Positions 46,249 to 57,900 of a DNA stretch of 64,000 bases are shown here, piece by piece. The notes under the pieces are model-generated. The model was not told the DNA's origin. It saw only the letters and a list, made by a program, of their open reading frames with translations, and did not search any database. The number at the start of each line of letters is the position of its first letter. Position 1 is the stretch's first letter. The position numbers and the translations under genes are program-made. Origin of the DNA: Diphasiastrum complanatum (Eukaryota; Streptophyta; Lycopodiopsida; Lycopodiales; Lycopodiaceae); assembly GCA_029204225.1 (NCBI GenBank), contig CM055094.1, positions 66,176,536 through 66,240,535 on the forward strand. Reading direction: 5' to 3'.

Positions 46249-47043
46249 TTAGAATGCATTTATCTTCTGAAACCAGACTCTTGGTGACTGTTTCAGACCA
46301 TACAAAGCCTCGTGGATTTTGCAGACAAGATGCTCCTTACCCTTGAGCTCGTATCCCTTTGGTTGTGACATGTAGATCTCCTCTTCGATAGTCCCATTCC
46401 GAAAGGCTGTTTGGATGTCCATTTGGTGGACTTCGAGATCGGCTGCACCTGCATAGGAGAGTAATAGTCGAATTGAAGTATGTTTAACAATAAGGTTGAA
46501 GGTGTTTAAATAATTTAGATCTGGAATCTGTGAAAAACCTTTGGCAACCAGTCTAGCTTTGTATCGATTTAGTTTTCCTTCAACATCATAGTTCACTTTG
46601 AATATCCATTAGCATGGAATCAGATTTCAATCCTTTGGCAACTATGTTACAGTCCATGTCTGATTCTCAATTAAAGAATCGAATTCTGTGTCCATCGCAG
46701 CTTTCCATTGATCAACATCTCGAGTTGACATTGCCTTTGATACAGTGCATGGTTCTTGCTCAAAATAGCAGACTGGGTCATCCATAAATTGGGATGGAGG
46801 CTGTTTGGATCGATTTGATCTTTTGGGTTGAACTTCGATCCCTTGATGTGATTCGACTCGTTGAGGATCTGACTCACTGTTTGAGTCTGTATCGATTTTT
46901 TGATGTTCGATCTTGGAGCTGGTTTTGACTTTGGGATCTTGGAGCTGGTTTCGACTCGGGGAACTCCTTGAATTTGGTGGAGATAAATTCTCCTGCTCCA
47001 TCAGTGTGTAGAGCTTTGATTTTTCTGTGTGTTTGATTTTCAT
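46249..47043 (-). pseudogene. Ty1/copia RT fragment, inverted relative of the 41.7-45.5 kb element
   Basis: Minus strand from 47043: PKRSNRSKQPPSQFMDD, AMDTEFDSLIENQTWTV, then after a frame break NRYKARLVAKGFSQIPDLNY, RLLLSYAGAADLEVHQMDIQ and LYGLKQSPRVWFQKINAF. It ends before the YxDD box. The first segment is close to that of the plus-strand element, so they are one family. Only this RT part remains. Confidence 0.8.
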
Positions 47044-47522
47044 CAGATGCCTTGAACTATTTGAAGAATTTGAATGTTTTAGATTTGTTCTTCAAAAAGT
47101 AGGTAACAGTTCTTCAAGAAAAATCATCAATAAAGGCCTCTTAGTTTTGGATCTGCTAGCATTTAGATAAATCAGCTTTAGTCTCATTGGTGTAAGAGTC
47201 AACGACATATATCTAGAAGTAGAGCAAGCTCTAGACCTCAGCATGTTGTTGAGTGTGTGCGAAACCATGAGGCTAGACTATTGCTCATAAAGGAATGTAA
47301 CATGTTGGTGTTATCAACCCATGGGATCACAGAGACTCGAAATTGGGCGGGCAAACCCACAATTCAAGCAAAATACACCAACTCACCACTTTGTGTGAGT
47401 GGAAGATACTCCACCACATTGCTAATGATTGACATTGTAGATTTGATCTATCTTGCCTCTAATGCTTTGCTATATTGGGTTCCATTGATTGAGTTGAATT
47501 GGGTCAAGACAAAAGTGCATAT
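47044..47522. other. No gene seen
   Basis: Short unsupported frames only, perhaps a continuation of the inverted copia remnant up to about 47200. Confidence 0.4.
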
Positions 47523-47834
47523 TTTCACACACGACTAGGGCATGTCTATCCCTGAAAAAACTCAACGTTCATCAGGGAGAAAAAATAGAAAGGCATTAAT
47601 CCCTTTTACAGAGGAAAGTAAGGGTCCTCGTGTGGCAAATGACTTGGCATAAAAAATGCTGACTTGGGTAAGTGAACATGCCATAGACACTACCCCTAAC
47701 ATCTCCACTATAATAATAGGGCCCCTATTTTTCAAGAGACATTGAGATTTAAATTCTTAGGTAAGACATCATGTAGGTTGCTATAGTGTAGAGGAGAGAG
47801 GATGCAAGTCCGCTATGCAAGTTTGTGTGTGAAA
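47523..47834 (+). mobile_element. Non-autonomous inverted-repeat element, short copy
   Basis: Starts TTTCACACACGA and ends TTTGTGTGTGAAA. The interior follows 40495-40760 (GGCATGTCTATC, AAAAAACTCAACG, GACTTGGCA) but lacks about 180 bases of the right part. It lies 100 bases before the tRNA gene. Confidence 0.5.
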
Positions 47835-47935
47835 TCTAAACTCCCTCGAGGGGTCACATAGAGTGAGCAGGTTACGTGGCTCCATGCATCATAAGCTAAT
47901 ATTCTTTTCTCCTTTTTGAGAGCACTTGTCAACAA

Positions 47936-48009
47936 GGCCCATTAGCTCAGTTGGTTAGAGCGTCGTGCTAATAACGCGAAGGTCGCAGGTTCGAAACCTG
48001 CATGGGCCA
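47936..48009 (+). tRNA. trnI-AAU: tRNA-Ile, anticodon AAU
   Basis: Folds as a full cloverleaf of 74 nt: acceptor GGCCCAT with ATGGGCC and discriminator A; D arm GCTC with GAGC; anticodon stem TCGTG with CGCGA (one T-G pair); loop CTAATAA with anticodon AAT; T arm GCAGG with CCTGC around TTCGAAA. The internal promoters are intact (A box TAGCTCAGTTGG, B box GGTTCGAAACC). No encoded CCA and no intron, as in nuclear genes. It reads ATT codons. Likely functional, since every stem is intact. Confidence 0.95.
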
Positions 48010-48023
48010 AGAACAGCATATAC

Positions 48024-48027
48024 TTTT
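48024..48027 (+). terminator. RNA polymerase III terminator of the tRNA gene
   Basis: TTTT 15 bases after the discriminator base, the usual Pol III stop. Confidence 0.75.
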
Positions 48028-48915
48028 AATTCCTCGGGATTGTTCTTTGTCTGACCTCAGTTAGAAGGTAGATGGATAGACTATATACTGATTAGTGCAG
48101 TAGATCCTGATCGATCAATTCTATATTTAAGCTTTGCTTTTAGCAACTCTGAGATTTCAATAGTGATCAACAGCAGATGTTGCTGCCCAACTGCGCAAAG
48201 TTTTGCAAATTGAACCAAGGTGATTTGAGTTTGTGCTGTGAGTTATGGGTTTTTTAAATCTAGCTTCTTTTTTGGATGCTGCAAAACAATCTCAGCCTTT
48301 TCACAAATATGCTACTTAAAACCAGTTAGCTTTTCACAGTATCTGCAAAAACCTGTCAAATGGGTGGACCCCCATTTCTTAAATCATACTGATACATGAA
48401 GAATCCAATCGTCAAACTAGCAAATGTGCTGATGCTTCTCTGTTTACGAAGATTTAGCGGTTGATCAACAAGCTGAAGATTGTTTCTTTCAGCAACCAAA
48501 AGCCAAATCTTAAGATCACCAATGGAATTTCTTTTTTTTCTTTGTGCCAAGGATGTAAAACGTGTTAGACAGGGCAACTTTGGAAACAGCAGCACAGTAA
48601 GCTGATAGTCACTCTCTGGAAGATCACATTGGTGTGCCCATGACACAAAATTGCAACCTGAATTGAGTTGAGTTGAAGAAGCGAGGCTTTCAATTTGTAT
48701 CTCCCTATAACCTCCTCTTATCTTTGGTCCACTTCTGACAAGAAGATGTATCTTCGACCAGATTATGATCCAAATCAAGAAATGGTTCACTTGCAAATTT
48801 TTTGACAGGTAGACCAGAAGGAGCAGTTGAGTGTCAGTAGATTTAAGCAGTGGCTGTGCGACTCAGGAAAGCTTACTTATTTTGCTGAAAATAATTGAAG
48901 ATTTGCTAAGTGGGG
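48028..48915. other. Downstream flank and 3' UTR of the minus-strand gene
   Basis: A minus-strand open frame of 146 codons (48796-48356) lies here. It has no domain I know and no good link to the gene that ends at 48916, so I treat it as unsupported. Confidence 0.4.
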
Positions 48916-51900
48916 TCAAGAACAATTTGATCCACTTTTCTTAATCAAGGAACGTTTTTGACCAGATGGATGCTCTCGTTTTGACTCCTCTGAAAATGTA
49001 AGAATGGGTTCCTAAAATGTAAAAGGATGACCACATATTGAATTAAGTTGGGGTGGGGGGTGGGGGGTGTTTGCAGAAATTGACTGAATTGGCATTTGGA
49101 CACTTTTTTTGAGAGGACAGTTATCATACTTCAATCACCTGGCTTTGTTGGAGAGGGTTGATTAACAGGCACACAGTTGAAGTCTTGATAGACAACAATG
49201 GGACCCTTACGGTTTACCAAGTCAGAAAGTTTAGCCTTGTACTCTTTCCTATTGAACTTAGCATCACTTGTACTGGCTGTTGAAATATCTTGACGTGGTG
49301 AAGATGAGTCAAGGTTTTCCTTACTCAAATAACGAGAGTTTTTTCCAAGATTGATTGTACGGGGGTTATCAATAATGGCAGTTGGAGAGAGGTGCAGAGT
49401 CTGGCCTTTCATGCTTGATCTTCTGTCAGCCATGTTGGTTTTAACAAGAGCACTTTGAATTTGTGGAACTGTGAGGAAATTGACTTGCTTAATATCGTCT
49501 GACATGGATCTGGATGTATCATGATCAGGAAGAGGGTTCACATTTCCAGTTGTTTTAACATCAATATCTGCATCATGAGACTGATGTGATTGATTAAGTG
49601 GATGAGGTGGAGCATGCCTTGCACCATCTATAGCTGTTCCAATCTGGCCAAAGTCTCGAGATTGACTACCAATCTCTAAATTCTGAAGTGGTAAGTTTCT
49701 GTCACTGATTTTTGATCCTTCTTGCATAGTGTGAGAAGTGCTGTCTTGATTGTGTGAAGGTCTAGAAGGATCAGTAGTGGCTTGAATCTCATCCAGAAAA
49801 GGATCATTTCCTCCTCTGGACAGACTGCTTCTTAAGCGAGGTAAATGTACATTGCCTTCTGCAGTAGTTGAGAATGCTGAATGCTGAGTGGATAACACAT
49901 GCTGCTGAGCAGATGCATGTTTCCTATGTAAGAGCTGCGCATGCTGATGTTCTGACTGTAGATCTTGATTTGCATCGATTTCGGTGCTTTCTTCTGTAGT
50001 TTGGAATTTTACTGGAAATGCCTTTAAATTTGTCTCCAACAAAGCAGGATGATGCCCCTCAGTACTCACTGTTTTGGTTCCAGAAGGAGCTGTGGGTTGA
50101 GCTGATCTATGAGTTATATTAGATTGTTCAAGTAGAAACCTCTCAGATTGTTCAAGTGGAGACCTTTCAATGTCATTTCTTTGAGTAGCTGTTTGCTGTA
50201 TTGCACCACTTTTATGAGTTGGCACCTTAGGAATGGCTGCAAGGTTTGATTCAACGATTCCTTGAAGATGACTATCTAAAGCAGTGCTTTCAGATAGAAT
50301 TGTAGTTTCAATTTTGTCAGGCTCACTATGGCCTTTTGATTGTTGAGGCGATTTGAAAATACATGGAGCCTCATCAGATTTTGACTGCATAGTTTCCTGA
50401 GTCTCTCCAAGACCAGCAGTAGCCTGATTGAGTGAAAAATTCGATTGAATTGTTGGAAAATCAGACATCATTTTAGCTTCAGAAGAGTTCAAATTCTTAG
50501 ATTGAGCAGTAATAGGAATTGGGATCCTTTTAACTTGCTCATGAGAATCCTCGTTAGCTGCAATAGATTCATCCAAGGGGGTTAGAGACATCATGGCTCT
50601 CTGTCTTGGGACAACTTGAGATCCTGCAGGTATGGAATCAGCTGTAGATTGCTTTATCGTTGCTTGCTGAATTAAACAGCTACCATGGTCAGATCCTGGA
50701 GTTGTAGCACTTCCTTCAGGAGCTTGAGGCCTTTCATGATTCGTAAGATTTGAAGCTGCAACCATTCTCCCTGCAAAGATGATGCCTGACTCAAAAGATC
50801 GTACACAACACCTTTCTCCCTATAAAGATAATTCCTGACTCAAAACATCTTATAGAATAGCATTCATTATGACATCGATCATTATGCTAGATGAAACAAT
50901 ATAAGATTGTTAAGCTTTAACAGCAGATTTGACTGGTTTAAGGAATGATTCAAAAGAGTACCCTTTTGGTCAACTGCTGCTTCTGAAGTTTGCATACTTG
51001 GTAACGAGGTTTCCTGAGAATTGGAGGGCATGTGGAGTGTAGATCTTGGTAGCACTTCTTTTTCTTGAGAAGTTTGCTGCTTTTCAGTCCAGCCTGTCAG
51101 AAGGGTTTTATGAAGACTCAATATTCCAGCATTTGCTGTAGCCAGATTGCTAGCTTGATTAGGATGTGGCTTCAGTTGGCTTGATGTAGGATGCTTCGAA
51201 TTTTGTGCTTGATTATGTAGAGGCCCAGGAGCCAACTCTGAAATTGCACTTCGAGCAGCTCTTTGATTATCCATGAGGCCCTCTTGGTTCATATGGGATT
51301 CATCAGATGCAGTGCTTTTTGAAGGAAACTTTAACTGGCTTGCATTGTTGGGTACCTTATCACGTGTGGTGTCAGATGCAGCACTGAACTCATCCACATT
51401 TCCTTGTTTGTTCCCGTGACTGCCAGGAGCAAATTTCGAGGAGATGGAAATAGAGGAATTTGATAGCAATTTCTCTTCAGTGAGATTTTTATTTCTTGTT
51501 ATTGCAAATGACAGTTCTGAGAGAGAGTTTCCCTCGCGAGTAGCTTGACTTCTGTCATGTGGGGGTGGTGTTATTGATGCTAATAGTGTTTGATCTTTCA
51601 TGGACATTTCATGAGTTCCTAGTGGATCAGAAACAATTTCTGGATTACCAGTGGAATCAAACATATGACCACTAGGACTATTTATTTCTGTAACCGAATC
51701 ATTCCAAGAAACCTTTCGACGATTTGTATTTGGTTCTGTATTTGGATTAGTTCCTTCATGAGGTAACATTGAGAAGGTACTTTGTGAGACTGACTTTGGC
51801 TGAGCATTGTCATAACTGGACTTGGATGTGGAGGCTGAAGCTACAACTTCCTTATTCAGCTGACTTTCACCTGCTATATTGAATTTCTGCACCAAATATG

Positions 51901-54900
51901 TGATTAGAGTAAAAGATGATCTTATCCTTTGCAGAAGTTGGCCTTTATTCAAGCAGGCCTGAAGTTTAATGGTGTAAGGTTCTTATCAAAAGACTCCATA
52001 TATTGAATCAAGATTGTTTTATGTCACACGAGTAGAAACATGAACTCATTTTTGACTTACTTGTTCTGTGTCTATTGTTCCATGTTTTACAGTTAAGTTC
52101 TCTACTTCATTTATGTACTGCAAGGCGCCTTGTGGATCTTGAATAGGAAGATCTTGCTCTTTATTCTGTGAAGCCTGCTCCACAGCATTCGGTTGATGAA
52201 TTGTCATATGTTGAGGTTGATTCAGCTCATAAATTTTTGGATCTATCTCTCTCGAGTAATTTGGTGCTTTGGAGCATATCTGCAAAAAAAAACAGAAGAT
52301 ATCTAAATATTCTCTCTCACACAACACACACAGCGCCCCCCCCGGTTTCGATCTATGCAATTTCAGTCGTTAAGCTATAAAGGTAGTTGCAGTCATTAAA
52401 CTATGACAGAAATCTGGAAATTTGTGGTCCTACATCAAGTTTTGATCTTTGCAAGTTCAACCTATGTTTTCAAGGTTTTTTCTGCTATTTACATAAGTTG
52501 CCTTCATTAACTTTCAATCTATGTAGTTTCAATCATTTGTATACTATTTACATATGCCTCTTGGAAGTAAGGTGTTGGATATATTCTGTGAATGTCAATA
52601 CTCTTATATGTATATGCCTTTATTTTTATTGAATCAAGTAATGCAGATTTGAAGATGGATGACCAAAAAATGTTCTTTGTTTTGTCTCTTTTCCAGATGA
52701 TGCACACTTTTTGCAGAAGTTACTGAGTTTGCCCTTTTCAATCAATGCGAAGTAATATGGTTGAAGAGGACAAAGGGAGCATTTTGAATTGTTCATCTAT
52801 CTTTTGTTTCTCCTAGGCGTAAGTGATTCATATGAAGAATCTAGTGGCATTGGTGGATGAGTCCCATGCAAACACAGAACAGGGGAAGATCAGCATTCTT
52901 GCTTGGCCTTAAACATCATCGAAAGAGATCTTTGTTGGAAGGAGAAGTATAGAGGGTCTTATCCTTTGTTCATTCACATTGTAAATGAATTGAGGCACTT
53001 TTTGATTGGAAAGCTATTTAGTGGGACACACTATTGACATAGACAAGGCTGTTGCCTAAGTGCTAATCAGGCTAGCCACATGACAATCCTCCTTCCATAT
53101 TACTGCTAGATTTAATGTGAGCAGAAACATTGCTGAAAAGTGCTTACTGGTGCTTGATTGTTTGTCTTATTATGGACATTTCATTGCCAACTCTTGAACA
53201 GTGTGCATGGCTGTTGCTATCTGAGATTTTTTGCCTGAGAATATTTTGTTTGAATGGGACTCCATGTTTACCGATTCTTTTTGGTAATCCCTCACTGAAT
53301 TGCTTGGCATTGAAACCCTTATGGTCTTCAAACTGTTTTATGTTGATGGTCAATCAAAAGTTCCAAATTATCTACCACAGGAATACTTTTATGACTCCTA
53401 TAATGCTTGAAGTTCTAATTAGTACTTGTTCTAGTGTGCTTAGGTATCAATGGCAAATGACAAACATCGTCAATAGGTCACTTTTGATGAGGGTCAACAT
53501 GCCTTTGGTTATGTTTTTGTCATTATATCACTCTTCAAGGCCGTGCTCGTACTCCTAACTTGTTGCACGCTATCATGGTCTCTTTGGGATTGCCGAAGTG
53601 CCTACGCCTGTAATGTAATCAGACTACTCAACATCACCTAGTGTCTGCTACCTTGCATGTCAAATTCTCACCCATAAACTGATACAATTGAGCCTATATC
53701 TTATTATTATTATGATGACCTGTTTCCTTGTATTCATGTAGCGATTTCTTCAGGCACAAGTTTGTCATCATTGTCGCAAATCCATTGTTGGGTTTTTGGT
53801 GCTGTGGCCTGGATTACCTTCGATGAGAGTACCTGGGAGACTAAGGAAATCTTTATTTGTGATCTGATCGTTCTTTCCACAACAGCTAATACACAGATTC
53901 TCTATTTTTTTTTATGTACGCCTGTGTTGTTGAATGCTTTCTGATAATTTCTCTCTTTGCTACTGATACTTGCTCTAACGACTCACGTAGAATATCTGAC
54001 ACAAAGAGTGCATGGCTGTCGCAGACGCCCAATAGTGTCGCTCTCTTCATGGCTGTCTAAGACACCTACACAGATATTCTTCTGGTCGAAAGAACGATCT
54101 AAGTAATAGTCTGACTTCTGCAATTCGTTTCGATCCCTTTATAATTTCAACATTGTTTTTCCTTAATTTCTCCTCAGACTACAACTAGGCCAGTGGATGA
54201 TAGTGAGCATAATTAATCTAGTTTTGGGAATAGTTTCAATTCCAGCTTTATGTTTACATTTCCTACAATATATTTGCAGTTCTTGCAATATTTCCAGCAT
54301 CTATACAAGACAGAAAGACAAGTTTCCAGCATTTGTGTGTTGTTTTAGTGTCTATCAATCCTCTGTTACACAAGTTGCAGCTCTGTGCCTTTGTCTTATA
54401 CCAGAATATTATGCAGGTTATCAGTTCTCGAGAGAGAATCAGCCTCTACAACTCATGAGTCATGAAGCAAACATGTCTTGGCTCTAGAAATTTCATAGCT
54501 CCAGGAATATTTCTCAGTAGATGTAATAAGATTATCTCAGACTAAAGTGGACTTCAACAGGAATCTGTTGAATAAGGACTACGTATAAGGAGATGCTTGC
54601 AATAACCTCTCAACAATTGCAACTAGTAGCAGGCGTCCGTGTTGTCAATGCATATCCAAAAAAATTATCATAATCTTCAGAGTGCAACACCATTCACTAC
54701 CTAGAAGTCATGGTTATCTTTCTGGGGTGTAGTATAGTTGACTGTGGCTATAACCTCATGAATGATGATCGAAACAAATTCAATTCAATGCGTCATTGCC
54801 AGCCAGCCAGGGGTTGAAAGTTGTTAATTTTTTAAGACACTGATTTTTACGAGGCTTTCACTACAGTGCTCTGAAGTGTTATGCTTGCTTCTGTTCAACT

Positions 54901-57900
54901 CTTGCTGCAAAGCTGAAGTTTTCCTTTGAATGAGTGCACTTGGTTTCTGAATTGTTCATATACAGACATGAAGCTCTTTCAGACACCACATTTCATACAG
55001 GTAACCTGCTTAAAGAAATTTACAAATCCAGATCAGGGTTTCATCCAAATTCAACAATGTTTATTCTGTGCCAAGCAGTATTCATCAGTCAAAAATGCAA
55101 AGATCAAAAGCAACTATTTGTTTATTTATTATTGTTCTGAAGTATTCAAATGTCCAAAAACAGTTTGCGTGCAAAAGCAGAAATTGCATTTAGATACTGT
55201 TCTTTACCTAAACACTGCTCGAGAAATCACCTTCGCATGCCGTTCCTGAATGATGTCAACAGCCCGCTGCAATATATCATGTAGTTGTGTCCGAGCATCT
55301 TGAGAAAGCTACAGAATCCAATGAAGCAGTCTGTAATCTATTGCTTTTTCCTAGACATTGGAAACACCGGTTGTAATTTGAAATTGCACTTGCAATTGAA
55401 GTCATGGAAAATCTCATTAAACAGCAACAGTCAAAACAATGAACAGAGTATGTAAGCTGGTAGGAGGCAATGACCAGCCTGTGTTACAAATCCAAATACA
55501 CAGATTCCTGTGCTTCTTTGAAGAAATTGTCAGTCAGATACTTGCTCAGTTCAAATCTAGTGGTAACAGTAGGAACATCTTGTTGGAATTCATTTCAATA
55601 CACAATGAAACCAATAACATTCATGAATACTCAGAACCACCTGTTCAAAGAAACTATTGGAGGATATGCATCCACAGTGTTACAACAATGCTAGTTTGGA
55701 AATTAAAGGAGTATTGATGAGTCACTCTTTATTGATGAATGTAATCAGTCAGATACAACCACTTTCTGCATCTAATAATACATGACTTCATGTTAACATT
55801 CCCGTCCCACTTTCACCTGTCTCTATCTGGCATGACACAATTTTTTTCTACTACTGTTAAAAAAGGGAACCAAATTTTTTTTCAAGTCATGAGGACACCT
55901 ACAGATCAGCGATAGAGATCTATCTTGAAAGCATAGGTTTCATGGATACTCAAACTAATTCTTTGATTCTATTGTTGAAGGATGGGCATCCTCAGTTAGG
56001 GAATAAATAGGGCTATGGTAGACTTGAAAATTATAGAAGCATTGAAAGAGTCATTGACTATCAACAAACGTACTCAATAAAGAACAGGAAAGGTTGGAGG
56101 CCAAAAACAACCACTTTCTGGATCTCCTCAGGACATGAAGTCATGTCAACGCTCTTCCTCTACTTATAATGGTCTCAGATTGAATAAGTATTTGTCTTTT
56201 CCTTTTCAGTGGGAAAAACGAGGACATTTGAAATAGGGTCATTTTTGGTTTATCATAAGCCAGCTTCTATGACGCTTACTTGCAGTAATTCCTTTGCCTA
56301 TAGGGAGTCATAATATGTATTTGTAACAAATGGTAAGCCATTTCTGCTAAAAATATATGAGGTTGAGATGGGATTACTTTTTCAAGTCCTTCCCCTTGCA
56401 AGATATTTCCTTTTGATTGCATAAGCTCATAGAGATCCTTCAGTATCTTGGCCTGATATTTCAGCCTTTCAATTGTGTTACATGTTTCACCTTTAATCTC
56501 TCCTGCACACATGATATGAACATGATGCTGCTGAGTCTGTAACATAATGAATTTTCAGAGAAGTAGATCACTGGAAATTAACTTGCTGGACCAATTTCTC
56601 TAAATTATTCAATTCTCAAATCGTATCAGATTCTGAAAAACATTTTACTAAGGTGAAATTTAGCTAGGAGGCTGTGCAAGAGGAAATTGTTTGAGTTTAT
56701 CCACATAAAAATTAAGCACCAGGTACTAGAACCAACTTCCAGACCTTGAAAGCTCTCATGAACAAGACCCATGAAAGTCTTCCCAGAAAGAAATGGAAAG
56801 AAAAAGAGTTTGAAACTTCAGACTGAATATATCACCAAATTTTGGATGGAGTACCAAAATGGTGACCTCCTACTCTGGTTTGTGTACAGGAAAAAACTCT
56901 GCCAAGGAGTCAGTTTGAATAAATGGCTCTTGAAAAAGAGTCCAGGACAAATGCATTAGATAGGCCAAGATCACAAGTTTGGTGGTATGAATGTCCATAT
57001 TGCAACCACAAGCTTCACGATGTATTGCCAATTGTTGCCACATTTTCTCAGTGAAACAAAGAGATGAGTACAATGCATACATTCACGTTGAAATATTATG
57101 CTATTGTCTACATCAATCTTGTCACGTTGTCTTTTTTTAACATCCACTAAGTAACTAAATATGCCATTGTCTCAATGAGGAGTATCCTACATGAACAGGA
57201 ACAACTGTAGATTATGCACTTAATCAAAAGCAATCACCACCGTTACCTGTAAGCAAAAAGGAAGAGCGACCATGTAAACCAACATCAGTCAGCTCTCAAC
57301 AATTGCCACAAACCTTCCTTACTGGATTTCCATCACATGGGCATAAAGTTTGTCAAATTGCTCCCCCTAATTACCCTTTCATTGTCTGTGTTGCCAATGC
57401 TTTAAGAGAATGCAATCACTAATGTACGTGAAAGAGTGCACACAACTTCATGACATATGGTTTGCTCTCTTCTATGCATATACACCATGGCTCACGTGAA
57501 AGATAGTGAAAACCATTCATGAAAGTAGCCCACAGACTTCATCTTTTTCATTCATAAATGGCCAATTTTAATCCACTAATTCAATGGAACGCCATAGGCT
57601 AGAAAACTTTTGCAAAAAGTGCGCTTAAAAGCAAAATAGTGTTAAAAGCATCTTAGATAATGTGGACATGATAGTTGGAATGTACCAGATGCATATTGAA
57701 ACACAACATCCCATGTAACCAGTGCCTTTGAAATTTTCATCTCTTCTTGGTCACATTCAGCTCTTACTTGTTTTGCTTGTATCTGCAATGCCATTATTTC
57801 CTTACGTACTTCCGCCAGTTCTGCCTGCTTCAGAAAGACATATTTGAGGAGAATATTTTCACAAAAATAATGTTTTATCGTAATAACCTCGTTACTCTGA

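Noticed and set aside
48356-48796. Minus-strand open frame of 146 codons after the last exon of the minus-strand gene
   Set aside because: The gene's final exon with a phase-matched acceptor and stop lies at 48989-48916. The frame has no motif, and its start context and composition are ordinary.
49047-49068. G-rich run just downstream of the last coding part of exon 50770-49139 as a functional G-quadruplex
   Set aside because: It lies in a short intron with no other support. A pattern match alone is not enough.
53130-53558. Plus-strand 142-codon frame in the large intron
   Set aside because: It is the wrong frame of a decayed gypsy integrase. The neighbouring frames carry the recognisable integrase residues.
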